A stretch of 16,159 bases of DNA from an uncultured Candidatus Saccharibacteria bacterium (lineage in GTDB: Bacteria > Patescibacteriota > Saccharimonadia > Saccharimonadales > Saccharimonadaceae). Positions within the stretch are counted from its first letter, which is position 1; each line of letters opens with the position of its first letter. The notes below the pieces were generated by a model. That model did not search any database. It was given only the letters and a program-made list of their open reading frames with translations, and was not told where the DNA came from. Positions 1-5,824 of this stretch are shown here, in pieces. The stretch is from assembly GCA_947427985.1 (NCBI GenBank), contig CANEKB010000016.1, positions 1 to 16,159 of the forward strand, given 5' to 3'. The position numbers and the translations under genes are program-made.

Positions 1-29
1 AAAAATTGCCACCCGTAAGTACGGGTGGC
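1..29 (-). terminator. Intrinsic terminator of the leftmost minus-strand gene
   Basis: A perfect 9-bp stem, GCCACCCGT/ACGGGTGGC with loop AAGT, is followed on the minus strand by AATTTTT. It lies about 40 bases past the stop of the gene at 69-629 and so ends leftward transcription. Confidence 0.85.
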
Positions 30-68
30 TTGGTTAGTCGCGACGGATGCGACTGGATAGAGAAAGAG

Positions 69-629
69 CTACTTCCTCGGAAGCAGGCTTATTGCGACCG
101 TGCTGATCATCTCGCCGTTTTCATGCACGGTTAGGCGCAAGTTGTGCGTCCCGCCTTTTCCGCTGCTACTGATCTCGAAATCTACCATCAGGTCCGGATC
201 GGGGCGATGAACCACCAGACCTAGCGCGGCTGCGCCGGCAATCTCGAGACTAATGTCGTTCTGGAACAGTCTCAGGCCATCCTTCGCCTCTGAGTAATCA
301 TCCTGATAGCGGTAGAAATTGAGCGTCACCAGCTGCGGATTTATCAGCACCTGCCAGAGTCGCCAGGGCGTCGCCGTGTCAGTTGGGGCGGCGGAGGTAT
401 CGCTCATCGATCTGGTCGGGCTTAGCATCTGCGTTAACGCTTGCCGAAAGTCTTCCGGATAGTCGCCTCTAGCTGCCGCCAGCAGAATCTCGTCGTTGCG
501 GTAGTGGCTGTAGGTTGACAGCTTTAATGGCGGCCGGGCATAAATGTCCCGAAGTAAGATGTGACCGTGCGCATCAGGCTGAGCGACCGAAATCTCCAGG
601 GGCGACTTGTCTAACTTCGTTAAGTCCAT
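69..629 (-). CDS. Hypothetical protein, 186 aa
   Basis: I do not recognise this protein. It has no signal peptide or membrane segment and is probably cytosolic. The C-terminal third (about residues 115-186) alternates short hydrophobic and polar stretches and looks like a beta-rich fold; a Ser/Thr/Ala/Pro-rich linker lies around residues 70-90. The start at 629 is chosen because AGAGGTGA lies 6 bases before this ATG; an upstream in-frame start gives 17 extra basic residues but has no ribosome-binding site. An extended -10 (TGCTATGAT) sits about 45 bases upstream and a strong terminator follows, so it looks monocistronic. It is the last of five minus-strand unknowns, after the duplicated two-gene unit, but I see no clear similarity to either member. 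Confidence 0.8.
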   Translation of the reverse strand: MDLTKLDKSPLEISVAQPDAHGHILLRDIYARPPLKLSTYSHYRNDEILLAAARGDYPEDFRQALTQMLSPTRSMSDTSAAPTDTATPWRLWQVLINPQLVTLNFYRYQDDYSEAKDGLRLFQNDISLEIAGAAALGLVVHRPDPDLMVDFEISSSGKGGTHNLRLTVHENGEMISTVAISLLPRK

Positions 630-675
630 TGATATCACCTCTCTATTTTTCCGTCTTAAAGAACAAGACTTTACT

Positions 676-684
676 ATCATAGCA
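676..684 (-). promoter_or_regulatory. Extended -10 promoter for the 69-629 gene
   Basis: On the minus strand the sequence reads TGC-TATGAT, an extended -10. At 17-bp spacing the -35 position (TTTTCG) is poor, as tolerated by extended -10 promoters. The start codon is about 40 bases downstream of the predicted start site. The same TGCTATGAT or TGCTATACT core recurs before other genes here. Confidence 0.55.
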
Positions 685-713
685 TAAAAGTTATCGTCCG
701 AAAAGCGCTTCGG

Positions 714-1793
714 CTACAGATTAGCTGGTGATATCTGTAAAGCTTGATTTTGGACCATGATCTTACGCCGTCTGGTTAGAGCTTGCCGAACACGACTATC
801 TTCGCTCTCGTTATAAAGCGAGTCTAGCAGTTTTCGTGTCTGGCTCATAATCTGGGTGAAGGGATCCCTGTTGCGGTATCTGCGCTGGTTTTCAGTAATA
901 AGATACTCCTCGATGATGTCTCGCTCTGAGCAGACTTTGCGGCCACGCTGTTTTATTGCGAATATTGCCGATGGTACTACCCGGCGCGCGGCTATTTGCT
1001 TCGTGCAGTCTCGTAACGACGCATTTAGACATTCGTCTACGGCGTCAAGCTGCAATGCGGCGGTGCGTATGACCTTATCGTCCTGATCCTCTGGCAGCAT
1101 AGCGTAATAAAACATATTTTGCCGACGGATTTCCGAAAGTATCTTAAAACGCATCTGTAAACTGGCCGGCGAATTCGGGCGAAAAGCGCTTAGATGATTA
1201 CTGGCGGACGGGTCAGACTGTGTGTCGCCCCAGATCTCTAATACCTCGTGAATGTTGACACCGATCACATAGCGGATTAACAATGGCTTGATGCTGCAGT
1301 GCTGACCGTCAAAATAGTAATCAAGGTGCGAAAATCCAAAAGGTAGACGCGCCTGGTCACTGTAATGTCGAGTCAGCTTGTCGAGCACTTTGCTTGGTGC
1401 TCCGCCCACAGTTACATCAAAGCCGATCGTGACCTGTTGTAATGTGTCTTTACCGTCGTGGCTGCGCATGGGCTGGCGAAAAACCAAGTTCACTACGGTG
1501 TCGACCCGATGTGAAATATCATCATAGATCGCAGTTGGCCACGCTAGTGTTTGGTAGGCATCCCCATCCCCGAGCCATCCGCCCACATTCACTCCTTCAA
1601 TAAAGATTGCCTCAAGGTAGCTAGCGGCTAATTTGCTCTTCTGTTTGCGCTTAGCGGCGCGTTTGATGGTATATTCCTGATCGGCAATGATCTTCGCTGG
1701 AGTATGAATTCCAATAAAATCGGACATTCGGATATGTTCGCCGAACTGCGATATGAGTGTGGCATCATACGCTTTCATGAAGCTGCTTTGCAT
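714..1793 (-). CDS. Large protein of the duplicated unit, copy 2 (359 aa, unknown)
   Basis: Clearly homologous over most of its length to the 420-aa protein at 2355-3617. Shared blocks in the same order are GGWLG/GAWLG (about residues 71), YDD (90-92) with HRVD (95-98), FDVT (125-128), DKLTR (138-142), LPFGF (150-154), HLDYY (156-160), RYVIGV, SEIR.QNM, and a C-terminal RRRK/RRRM..QNQ block. No signal peptide or membrane helix. The 'D..HRVD - hydrophobic strand - FDVT - K' layout faintly recalls PD-(D/E)XK-like nuclease cores, but the usual third-motif lysine is not in place, so this is only a guess. ATG at 1793 lacks a well-spaced ribosome site; the internal ATG at residue 6 is an alternative, and its ATGA overlaps the stop of an 11-codon upstream frame. 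It follows the small gene at 1883-2218. Confidence 0.85.
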   Translation of the reverse strand: MQSSFMKAYDATLISQFGEHIRMSDFIGIHTPAKIIADQEYTIKRAAKRKQKSKLAASYLEAIFIEGVNVGGWLGDGDAYQTLAWPTAIYDDISHRVDTVVNLVFRQPMRSHDGKDTLQQVTIGFDVTVGGAPSKVLDKLTRHYSDQARLPFGFSHLDYYFDGQHCSIKPLLIRYVIGVNIHEVLEIWGDTQSDPSASNHLSAFRPNSPASLQMRFKILSEIRRQNMFYYAMLPEDQDDKVIRTAALQLDAVDECLNASLRDCTKQIAARRVVPSAIFAIKQRGRKVCSERDIIEEYLITENQRRYRNRDPFTQIMSQTRKLLDSLYNESEDSRVRQALTRRRKIMVQNQALQISPANL

Positions 1794-1820
1794 ATTCGTA
1801 TCTGACTCATTCCTTTCATA

Positions 1821-1826
1821 AGTATA
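1821..1826 (-). promoter_or_regulatory. Possible -10 element for the 714-1793 gene
   Basis: The minus strand reads CTACTATACT, with TATACT about 28 bases before the ATG. The same hexamer stands at a similar distance from the paralogous large gene (3639-3644). No convincing -35 was seen, so this is weak evidence for independent transcription. Confidence 0.35.
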
Positions 1827-1882
1827 GTAGGGCCAGAATCAGTTATGCGGGCTACTATTCACTCACATAACCCCGGCACCCC

Positions 1883-2218
1883 CTAGGCCGGTTCGCTGTA
1901 CAATGCTTCGTCGAAATGCGGTGATGCGATACAGGTTCGTGCCAGTTCGTTCGCGACCAGCTTGGCCGCCTGTTCTAGGCCGAGCGTTTCAGGATTGTTG
2001 AGAGCTGGCTGTGTATAGAGCTGTAGTAAACCAAGCTCCAGATCAAGCTTTTTTAAGCGAACCGTTCCGAACGATGCTCTCATCAACCTGTCGCTCGCGC
2101 GGTCAAAAACCTTGTCGACGTCGACTTCGGCCGGCCTAAAGACCAGTACTGCCGACGCCTCCCCTACATCGCAGAGCTGTACCAGCGGGGTCTCGGAAAT
2201 CTTGTTCAAGCTATGCAC
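1883..2218 (-). CDS. Small protein of the duplicated unit, copy 2 (about 111 aa, unknown)
   Basis: A paralogue of the 122-aa protein at 3738-4106. The middle of each has a beta-like stretch (VRLKKLDLELGLLQL here, LRLDTGDLSCGLVEI there), followed by a helix (LGLEQAAKLVANELART here, LSFEEAINMVKTLLRKT there) and then HFD or SFDF near the end. Cytosolic by appearance. The longest frame begins with GTG at 2218, but AGAAGG is adjacent to that codon and 8 bases before an in-frame TTG at 2209, which may be the true start (108 aa). It sits 137 bases after the large gene of copy 1 and about 90 bases before the large gene of copy 2. No clear promoter was found, so read-through from upstream is likely. 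Function unknown; a partner of the large protein is an inference from repeated linkage. Confidence 0.75.
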   Translation of the reverse strand: MHSLNKISETPLVQLCDVGEASAVLVFRPAEVDVDKVFDRASDRLMRASFGTVRLKKLDLELGLLQLYTQPALNNPETLGLEQAAKLVANELARTCIASPHFDEALYSEPA

Positions 2219-2354
2219 CTTCTTTCAATGTATTTGAGCTCTAGTCTCATATTAGGTACGAAAGCCTACATCTACGGATCTCTCCACTTTGCAATGCAAG
2301 CTATCACTTTCCATTGTGGCATACCTGTCTAAAAATTCAATAGTTAATCAAAGA

Positions 2355-3617
2355 TTAAGCTGATCGACGTTCAGGCTCTGCGTCGCCAAGCTCTAATTTT
2401 TGGTTTTGAGACATCATGCGTCGACGCGCAGCGACTTCAGGGTAACTTGTTTCGTCATAGGTAGCCTGCTCGAGCTCGCGTGCGCAGGTGACAATCTGAA
2501 CGTAAGTATCATCTTCACCGGCGTTAGGATCAAAAATCGTACCGTTCCGTCGAGCATATTCGCGCTGCCTCTCAACGAAGTTTTCGTGGCGGGATTTCAA
2601 CATATAGTCCTCGATCGTTTTGCGGGTACTTTGAGCCTTACCGTCACGCTCGATTTTCTCTAAGACTTCCGTCGGCAGGCATCTCCGCTGCACCATTTCG
2701 TTGGCACAGATGAGTAGCGCTGTATTGAGTTGATTATCGGTTGCCTCAAGATAGGCACAAGCCTTTTTCATTTTGATATCTGGGCTATCGTAGGCGTCGT
2801 CCGGCAACATCGCCTGGAACAGCATATTCTGGGCTCGAATCTCCGATAATACCATAAATCGAGTGTATAGATTCTGCGCGCTGAGTAGTTTAATCGGTGA
2901 TGGTCTGCCATCTGCCATGCGTCGTGTGAATTGTTCGCTCAATTCCTGTGCCTCACTACTGTCAACACCAATGACATAGCGTGGCAAGATCTCGCACTCA
3001 CCAGCAGTACGCCCGTTCGTGTAATAATCAAGATGGGTGAAGCCAAAAGGCAGCTCGGCACCATCATTATAACAACGCGTCAGCTTATCCATAATCTTCT
3101 CTCGGCTTGAATTAATAGTTACATCGAACGCGAGCGGTAAGCCTTTGAGTGTGCCGGTTTCTGTTTGGATCTTCTCAGCAAACTTAATCGTCGTAAATGA
3201 ATCAACTCGGTGGCGGTAGTCGTCATATTTAGTCGATTCAAAGGTTTTTGTAATAAAGGGAGGGTGCCCATCTGCGCCAGGCAGATTACCTAGCCAGGCA
3301 CCAGTCTGCACGCCATAGATAAATAGTTTCTCGAAGGACTTAGCGGCTTTTCCGCTATCTGGATCACGATCAAACATCTCGTCTAGCCGGTCGACATAGG
3401 CTTGATCTCTGCGTAGTTTTGTGTTCGGATAAACCCCGGCGAAAGTCTCTAACGTCAACGCTGTCGGTGGCCGTTGTTCGAGCAACTTCTTTGCTGTTGG
3501 TCCGGGCTCTTTTTGCCTCATTGCATCACTGCCTAATCGCTGATACTGTTCGCGTGATGGTTGGCTTGGCTCATCCCCCCCCCTCTCAAAAGTTTGGGCT
3601 ACTCGCTCCGAATTCAT
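2355..3617 (-). CDS. Large protein of the duplicated unit, copy 1 (420 aa, unknown), with G9 tract
   Basis: Homologue of the 359-aa protein at 714-1793. Matching blocks: GAWLG (106-110), YDD (131-133), HRVD (136-139), FDVT (164-167), DKLT (177-180), LPFGF (189-193), HLDYY (195-199), RYVIGV, SEIRAQNM, and RRRMMSQNQ near the end. It has an extra charged, Pro/Gln-containing N-terminus of about 60 residues and an insertion before the last block. No signal peptide or membrane segment. Start at 3617 is supported by GGAGG 7 bases before the ATG and by an extended -10 just upstream. Codons 12-15 contain an uninterrupted G9 run: losing one G leads to a stop about 15 codons on, gaining one gives TGA at once, so slippage would switch the protein off. 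Function not recognised; a nuclease-like fold is only a weak possibility. Confidence 0.85.
   Translation of the reverse strand: MNSERVAQTFERGGDEPSQPSREQYQRLGSDAMRQKEPGPTAKKLLEQRPPTALTLETFAGVYPNTKLRRDQAYVDRLDEMFDRDPDSGKAAKSFEKLFIYGVQTGAWLGNLPGADGHPPFITKTFESTKYDDYRHRVDSFTTIKFAEKIQTETGTLKGLPLAFDVTINSSREKIMDKLTRCYNDGAELPFGFTHLDYYTNGRTAGECEILPRYVIGVDSSEAQELSEQFTRRMADGRPSPIKLLSAQNLYTRFMVLSEIRAQNMLFQAMLPDDAYDSPDIKMKKACAYLEATDNQLNTALLICANEMVQRRCLPTEVLEKIERDGKAQSTRKTIEDYMLKSRHENFVERQREYARRNGTIFDPNAGEDDTYVQIVTCARELEQATYDETSYPEVAARRRMMSQNQKLELGDAEPERRSA
3575..3583 (-). repeat. G9 homopolymer in codons 12-15 of the 420-aa protein
   Basis: Nine C on the plus strand are nine G in the coding strand (AGG GGG GGG GAT). 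In frame as given. Working out the shifted frames: G8 continues for about 15 codons to TAG, and G10 reads TGA immediately. This is the usual form of a slipped-strand contingency tract. Confidence 0.9.
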
Positions 3618-3638
3618 TTTGTTACCTCCATTTCCTCT

Positions 3639-3647
3639 AGTATAGCA
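3639..3647 (-). promoter_or_regulatory. Extended -10 promoter for the 2355-3617 gene
   Basis: The minus strand reads TGC-TATACT, 22 bases before the ATG, giving a very short untranslated leader of about 15 bases. No good -35 at 17 bp. It lies just downstream of the terminator of the preceding small gene, which fits a separate transcript. Confidence 0.5.
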
Positions 3648-3688
3648 TAATCTTTTCAAAAATCCGCCGCTACTATGCTACTGTTATG

Positions 3689-3719
3689 AAAAATAGCCGT
3701 GTTCACACGGAACACGGCT
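3689..3719 (-). terminator. Intrinsic terminator of the 3738-4106 gene
   Basis: A perfect 10-bp stem, AGCCGTGTTC/GAACACGGCT with a 5-base loop, is followed on the minus strand by ATTTTT. It stands between the small and large genes of copy 1, so the two may be uncoupled or only partly co-transcribed. Confidence 0.85.
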
Positions 3720-3737
3720 TACTGGGCAAGACAAGTA

Positions 3738-4106
3738 TCAGGTGCTATGGGCGGGACGCTTAGTGGAACTGAATGAGGCAGGGCATTTGGTGAAGTCGAA
3801 GGAAGCGTGACCGCTGGCGGTCTTACGGAGAAGAGTTTTGACCATGTTGATAGCTTCCTCGAAGCTCAGATCGATGGCTTCCTCCGGGAAGACGGCGCTG
3901 CGCCGAATCTCGACTAAGCCGCAGCTTAAATCACCTGTGTCCAATCGGAGCGAAAAAGCCCCCGAAGACTGGACGTACAGCTCGTCATTGACTTCTGTCA
4001 TAGCGGCCATGCTGGGATTGCATTCTATGGTACGGAACCACAGCTGCCGGGTAGTATCGTTTACCTTAACCACCCGAAAATAGGGATAGGACTGTTCCTG
4101 GTTCAT
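3738..4106 (-). CDS. Small protein of the duplicated unit, copy 1 (122 aa, unknown)
   Basis: A paralogue of the 111-residue protein at 1883-2218: both have a short beta-like stretch (about residues 50-68 here), then an amphipathic helix LSFEEAINMVKTLLRKT (about 79-95), and a short tail with an aromatic SFDF or HFD. The N-terminal half (YPYFRVVKVNDTTRQLWF) also looks beta-rich. The tail is Ser/Lys/Pro-rich. No signal peptide or membrane segment. AAGGAG lies 11 bases before the ATG at 4106. It is driven by a consensus promoter at 4276-4304 with an unusually long leader of about 160 bases and ends at a strong terminator. Position immediately before the large protein, repeated in copy 2, suggests a functional pair. 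Confidence 0.8.
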   Translation of the reverse strand: MNQEQSYPYFRVVKVNDTTRQLWFRTIECNPSMAAMTEVNDELYVQSSGAFSLRLDTGDLSCGLVEIRRSAVFPEEAIDLSFEEAINMVKTLLRKTASGHASFDFTKCPASFSSTKRPAHST

Positions 4107-4269
4107 TTTTAAACCAACTCCTTTTCAGATAAACTACTGATGTAAAGTTTCTTCGATTTTAGGCTTTTAGGGTTGCTTTTATTAGGAACTCCCGTCTGAT
4201 ATAATCTTGCATGTATATGTGCTAGCAAGCTCATCTGGGGCAACCAAAAGCTAACCTCAAAAGGCTTAC
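4107..4269 (-). promoter_or_regulatory. Long, possibly structured 5' leader of the 3738-4106 gene
   Basis: The promoter at 4276-4304 predicts about 163 untranslated bases. In the leader GCTTTTGGTTGC can pair with a downstream GCAACC..AAAAGC (two-base bulge), enclosing a CTTGC/GCAAG hairpin and a CCC/GGG helix. No known riboswitch was recognised; whether it regulates anything is inference. Confidence 0.35.
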
Positions 4270-4275
4270 TCTCTC

Positions 4276-4304
4276 ATTGTAGCACAGATACTATATTTTG
4301 TCAA
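4276..4304 (-). promoter_or_regulatory. Consensus sigma-70-type promoter, leftward
   Basis: Minus strand TTGACA (4304-4299), a 17-bp spacer ending in TGC, then TACAAT (4281-4276). It is a near-perfect promoter driving the gene at 3738-4106, and is divergent from the promoter at 4343-4371. Confidence 0.85.
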
Positions 4305-4342
4305 GCATTTTGACATAGGATGTATAAAAAGAGGTGCCTATA

Positions 4343-4371
4343 TTGACTTTCTATAATATATATGCTATGAT
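4343..4371 (+). promoter_or_regulatory. Sigma-70-type promoter, rightward
   Basis: TTGACT, 17-bp spacer ending in TGC, TATGAT. The predicted start near 4378 falls next to a palindrome TAGACT-A-AGTCTA (4380-4392), which could be an operator. Drives the gene at 4525-5319. The two divergent -35 boxes are 38 bases apart. Confidence 0.8.
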
Positions 4372-4378
4372 ATAAAAA

Positions 4379-4524
4379 GTAGACTAAGTCTAGGTACCTT
4401 GTTAGCTTTCTGGAAAACCGATTGCTTAGTGGCGTAGAGGGCGATAAAAGTTGCGCCCTGCACGCTGCTAAGCAGCTTAGCTCTACCATAGTTTAAACAA
4501 AAAGACAATAAAGAGGTGTTTCGT
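4379..4524 (+). promoter_or_regulatory. Structured 5' leader of the 4525-5319 gene
   Basis: About 146 untranslated bases. They contain a long nested hairpin at 4423-4474: TGCTTAG/CTAAGCA, then GCGT/ACGC, then GGGCG/CGCCC, separated by small internal loops and capped by a 10-base loop. There is no U-run after it, so it is not an intrinsic terminator. I do not recognise a known RNA class. Confidence 0.45.
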
Positions 4525-5319
4525 ATGGTAAAAGAATCTGGACTCCGACCTAGACTTCGTCTCTCAGAGCTGGTCCCACCCGATGTGAAGGGATTGATGC
4601 GCCGAGACGACCCGGAGCTACCAACCATCGAGGAGATTAATGCTGGCATTTTTCAAGTATCAGATAGGGATATAATCCCCAGCCTGAAAACTCCCTACAT
4701 CAAGAACCCTACCTTCCTAGGGAAGGAAAACTTGGAGTATTTCCGCCAATATTGGAGCGAAGAGGCTCAGAAGTTGAAGGTGGAAATTGCGCAGCTAGAG
4801 AATCTGAACGCGGCGAATTTGGCGGCTGATCTGGCTGCGTCACGGGCCGCAGAAAAGCGTCTGAACGCTGCTCTTTCCTACCTGAAGGAACTGATCAATC
4901 TGGCAGATAAGAAGCCACCGATTCCGGCCTGCCGGGATTTTGGGCACTTTCAGCCGGGCGACAAAGTCCTGTGTTATATTACGGACCACGTCAGGGTCGC
5001 GCGCGAACATCAGCTCCAGTTCATGATGGGTGTCGTAGAGGACACTAATAAGCTACGGAAGGGTATGCCGCAGGTGCGGCTCCCCAAATGTGTCATGACG
5101 CATACTACGAGCGAAATTACGCTGTACGGCTATGGCGTAGACTGCTACACCCGTACCATGAGCATCTTGCACCCTGAGGAGTACCGGTATTTGCTCGAAC
5201 ACCTGGATTACTGGGAAATCTGGGTCTGGGCGGCTCGCTCAAGCAAGGGCTGGTGTCGTTGGGTTGAAGAAATGTATCAACACTTCAGGGACGCCGCAGC
5301 AGTAGTAAAGGCTGGCTAA
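4525..5319 (+). CDS. Hypothetical coiled-coil protein, 264 aa
   Basis: Not recognised. Residues about 67-128 form a long Ala/Glu/Lys/Leu-rich helix with coiled-coil character. This is followed by a beta-like segment starting at FQPGDKVLCYI (142-152) that resembles the opening of small barrel domains, and a Trp-rich C-terminus (YWEIWVWAARSSKGWCRW). The first 50 residues are basic, then Pro-rich. There is no signal peptide or membrane segment, so it is probably cytosolic. The ATG at 4525 is preferred because AAAGAGG stands 8 bases before it; the in-frame GTG 9 bases upstream overlaps that site. It has its own promoter, a structured leader and a strong terminator, so it is a single-gene unit, divergent from the duplicated unknown module. 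Confidence 0.8.
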   Translation: MVKESGLRPRLRLSELVPPDVKGLMRRDDPELPTIEEINAGIFQVSDRDIIPSLKTPYIKNPTFLGKENLEYFRQYWSEEAQKLKVEIAQLENLNAANLAADLAASRAAEKRLNAALSYLKELINLADKKPPIPACRDFGHFQPGDKVLCYITDHVRVAREHQLQFMMGVVEDTNKLRKGMPQVRLPKCVMTHTTSEITLYGYGVDCYTRTMSILHPEEYRYLLEHLDYWEIWVWAARSSKGWCRWVEEMYQHFRDAAAVVKAG

Positions 5320-5361
5320 TTTGCTGAATAAGTTTTTTCTGGAAAGATGTAAACTAAACCG

Positions 5362-5388
5362 CCTCCAGCCTTTGTGCTGGAGGTTTTT
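5362..5388 (+). terminator. Intrinsic terminator of the 4525-5319 gene
   Basis: Perfect 8-bp stem CCTCCAGC/GCTGGAGG with loop CTTTGT... and TTTTT directly after it, about 40 bases past the stop codon. Confidence 0.92.
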
Positions 5389-5395
5389 CTAGTAT

Positions 5396-5411
5396 AAAAC
5401 GCCTTAGGCGT
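5396..5411 (-). terminator. Weak minus-strand hairpin and T-run
   Basis: ACGCC-TTA-GGCGT is followed on the minus strand by TTTTA. It is downstream of the headless cassette at 5522-5776 and could be its old terminator. The stem is only 5 bp. Confidence 0.3.
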
Positions 5412-5521
5412 GAGCGTTATAATCTTGGCAAGGGTATACTTCGCCAAACCAGACCTTGCCAGAGCGTTGAGTATTTTGGCCAACAACTAGCAAACTAACT
5501 TTCATCCTCCCCTATATATTA

Positions 5522-5776
5522 CTATATGGCTAGACAACGGAGGGAGAAACCCCAGTAACGCGCATCAGTAGTAGATGGACTAACGTTCAGAGCGATAGAA
5601 TTAAGACTACAGGTGCTGCCAGAGTTAAGAGAATGCGACGACCAGTTATAGGCATTGCTCCCAGGCCTCCCAATAGTGTTCCCAACCAACGCTTTGTAAT
5701 TACTAGCCCATCCGCTGCGGACGAAGAGACATAAAACTAAAACGACGAGTTTCTTATGGCCTTGGATGAAAAGGTA
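5522..5776 (-). pseudogene. Headless C-terminal cassette A (Fib_succ_major-like)
   Basis: Read on the minus strand, 5725-5522 encodes about 67 residues that begin FVRSGWASN, contain YNWSSHS, and end RYWGFSLRCLAI followed by TAG. This is the C-terminal shape of 'Fibrobacter succinogenes major paralogous domain' proteins, which are multicopy in Saccharibacteria (family assignment from memory). The frame stays open upstream to 5776 but no start codon, ribosome site or N-terminal domain is present. The region 5320-5755 otherwise contains only terminators. After the stop come 15 bases (GGGGAGGATGAAAG) that also follow the other two cassettes in near-identical form. Either a decayed relic or a silent donor cassette. 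Confidence 0.7.
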
Positions 5777-5808
5777 TTAGGCCAGAATATGCGAAAAAAT
5801 TTATCCTA

Positions 5809-5817
5809 TGTTATAAT
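5809..5817 (+). promoter_or_regulatory. Extended -10 promoter placed for a leaderless leuS transcript
   Basis: TGT-TATAAT is a perfect extended -10; the -35 position is poor. A start site 7-8 bases after TATAAT falls at about 5824-5825, right on the leuS ATG proposed here. Confidence 0.6.
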
Positions 5818-5824
5818 GAACATC

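Noticed and set aside
5756..5824. Upstream in-frame ATG of leuS giving 23 more residues
   Set aside because: No ribosome-binding site, residues unlike any LeuRS N-terminus, and a perfect extended -10 lies inside the stretch.
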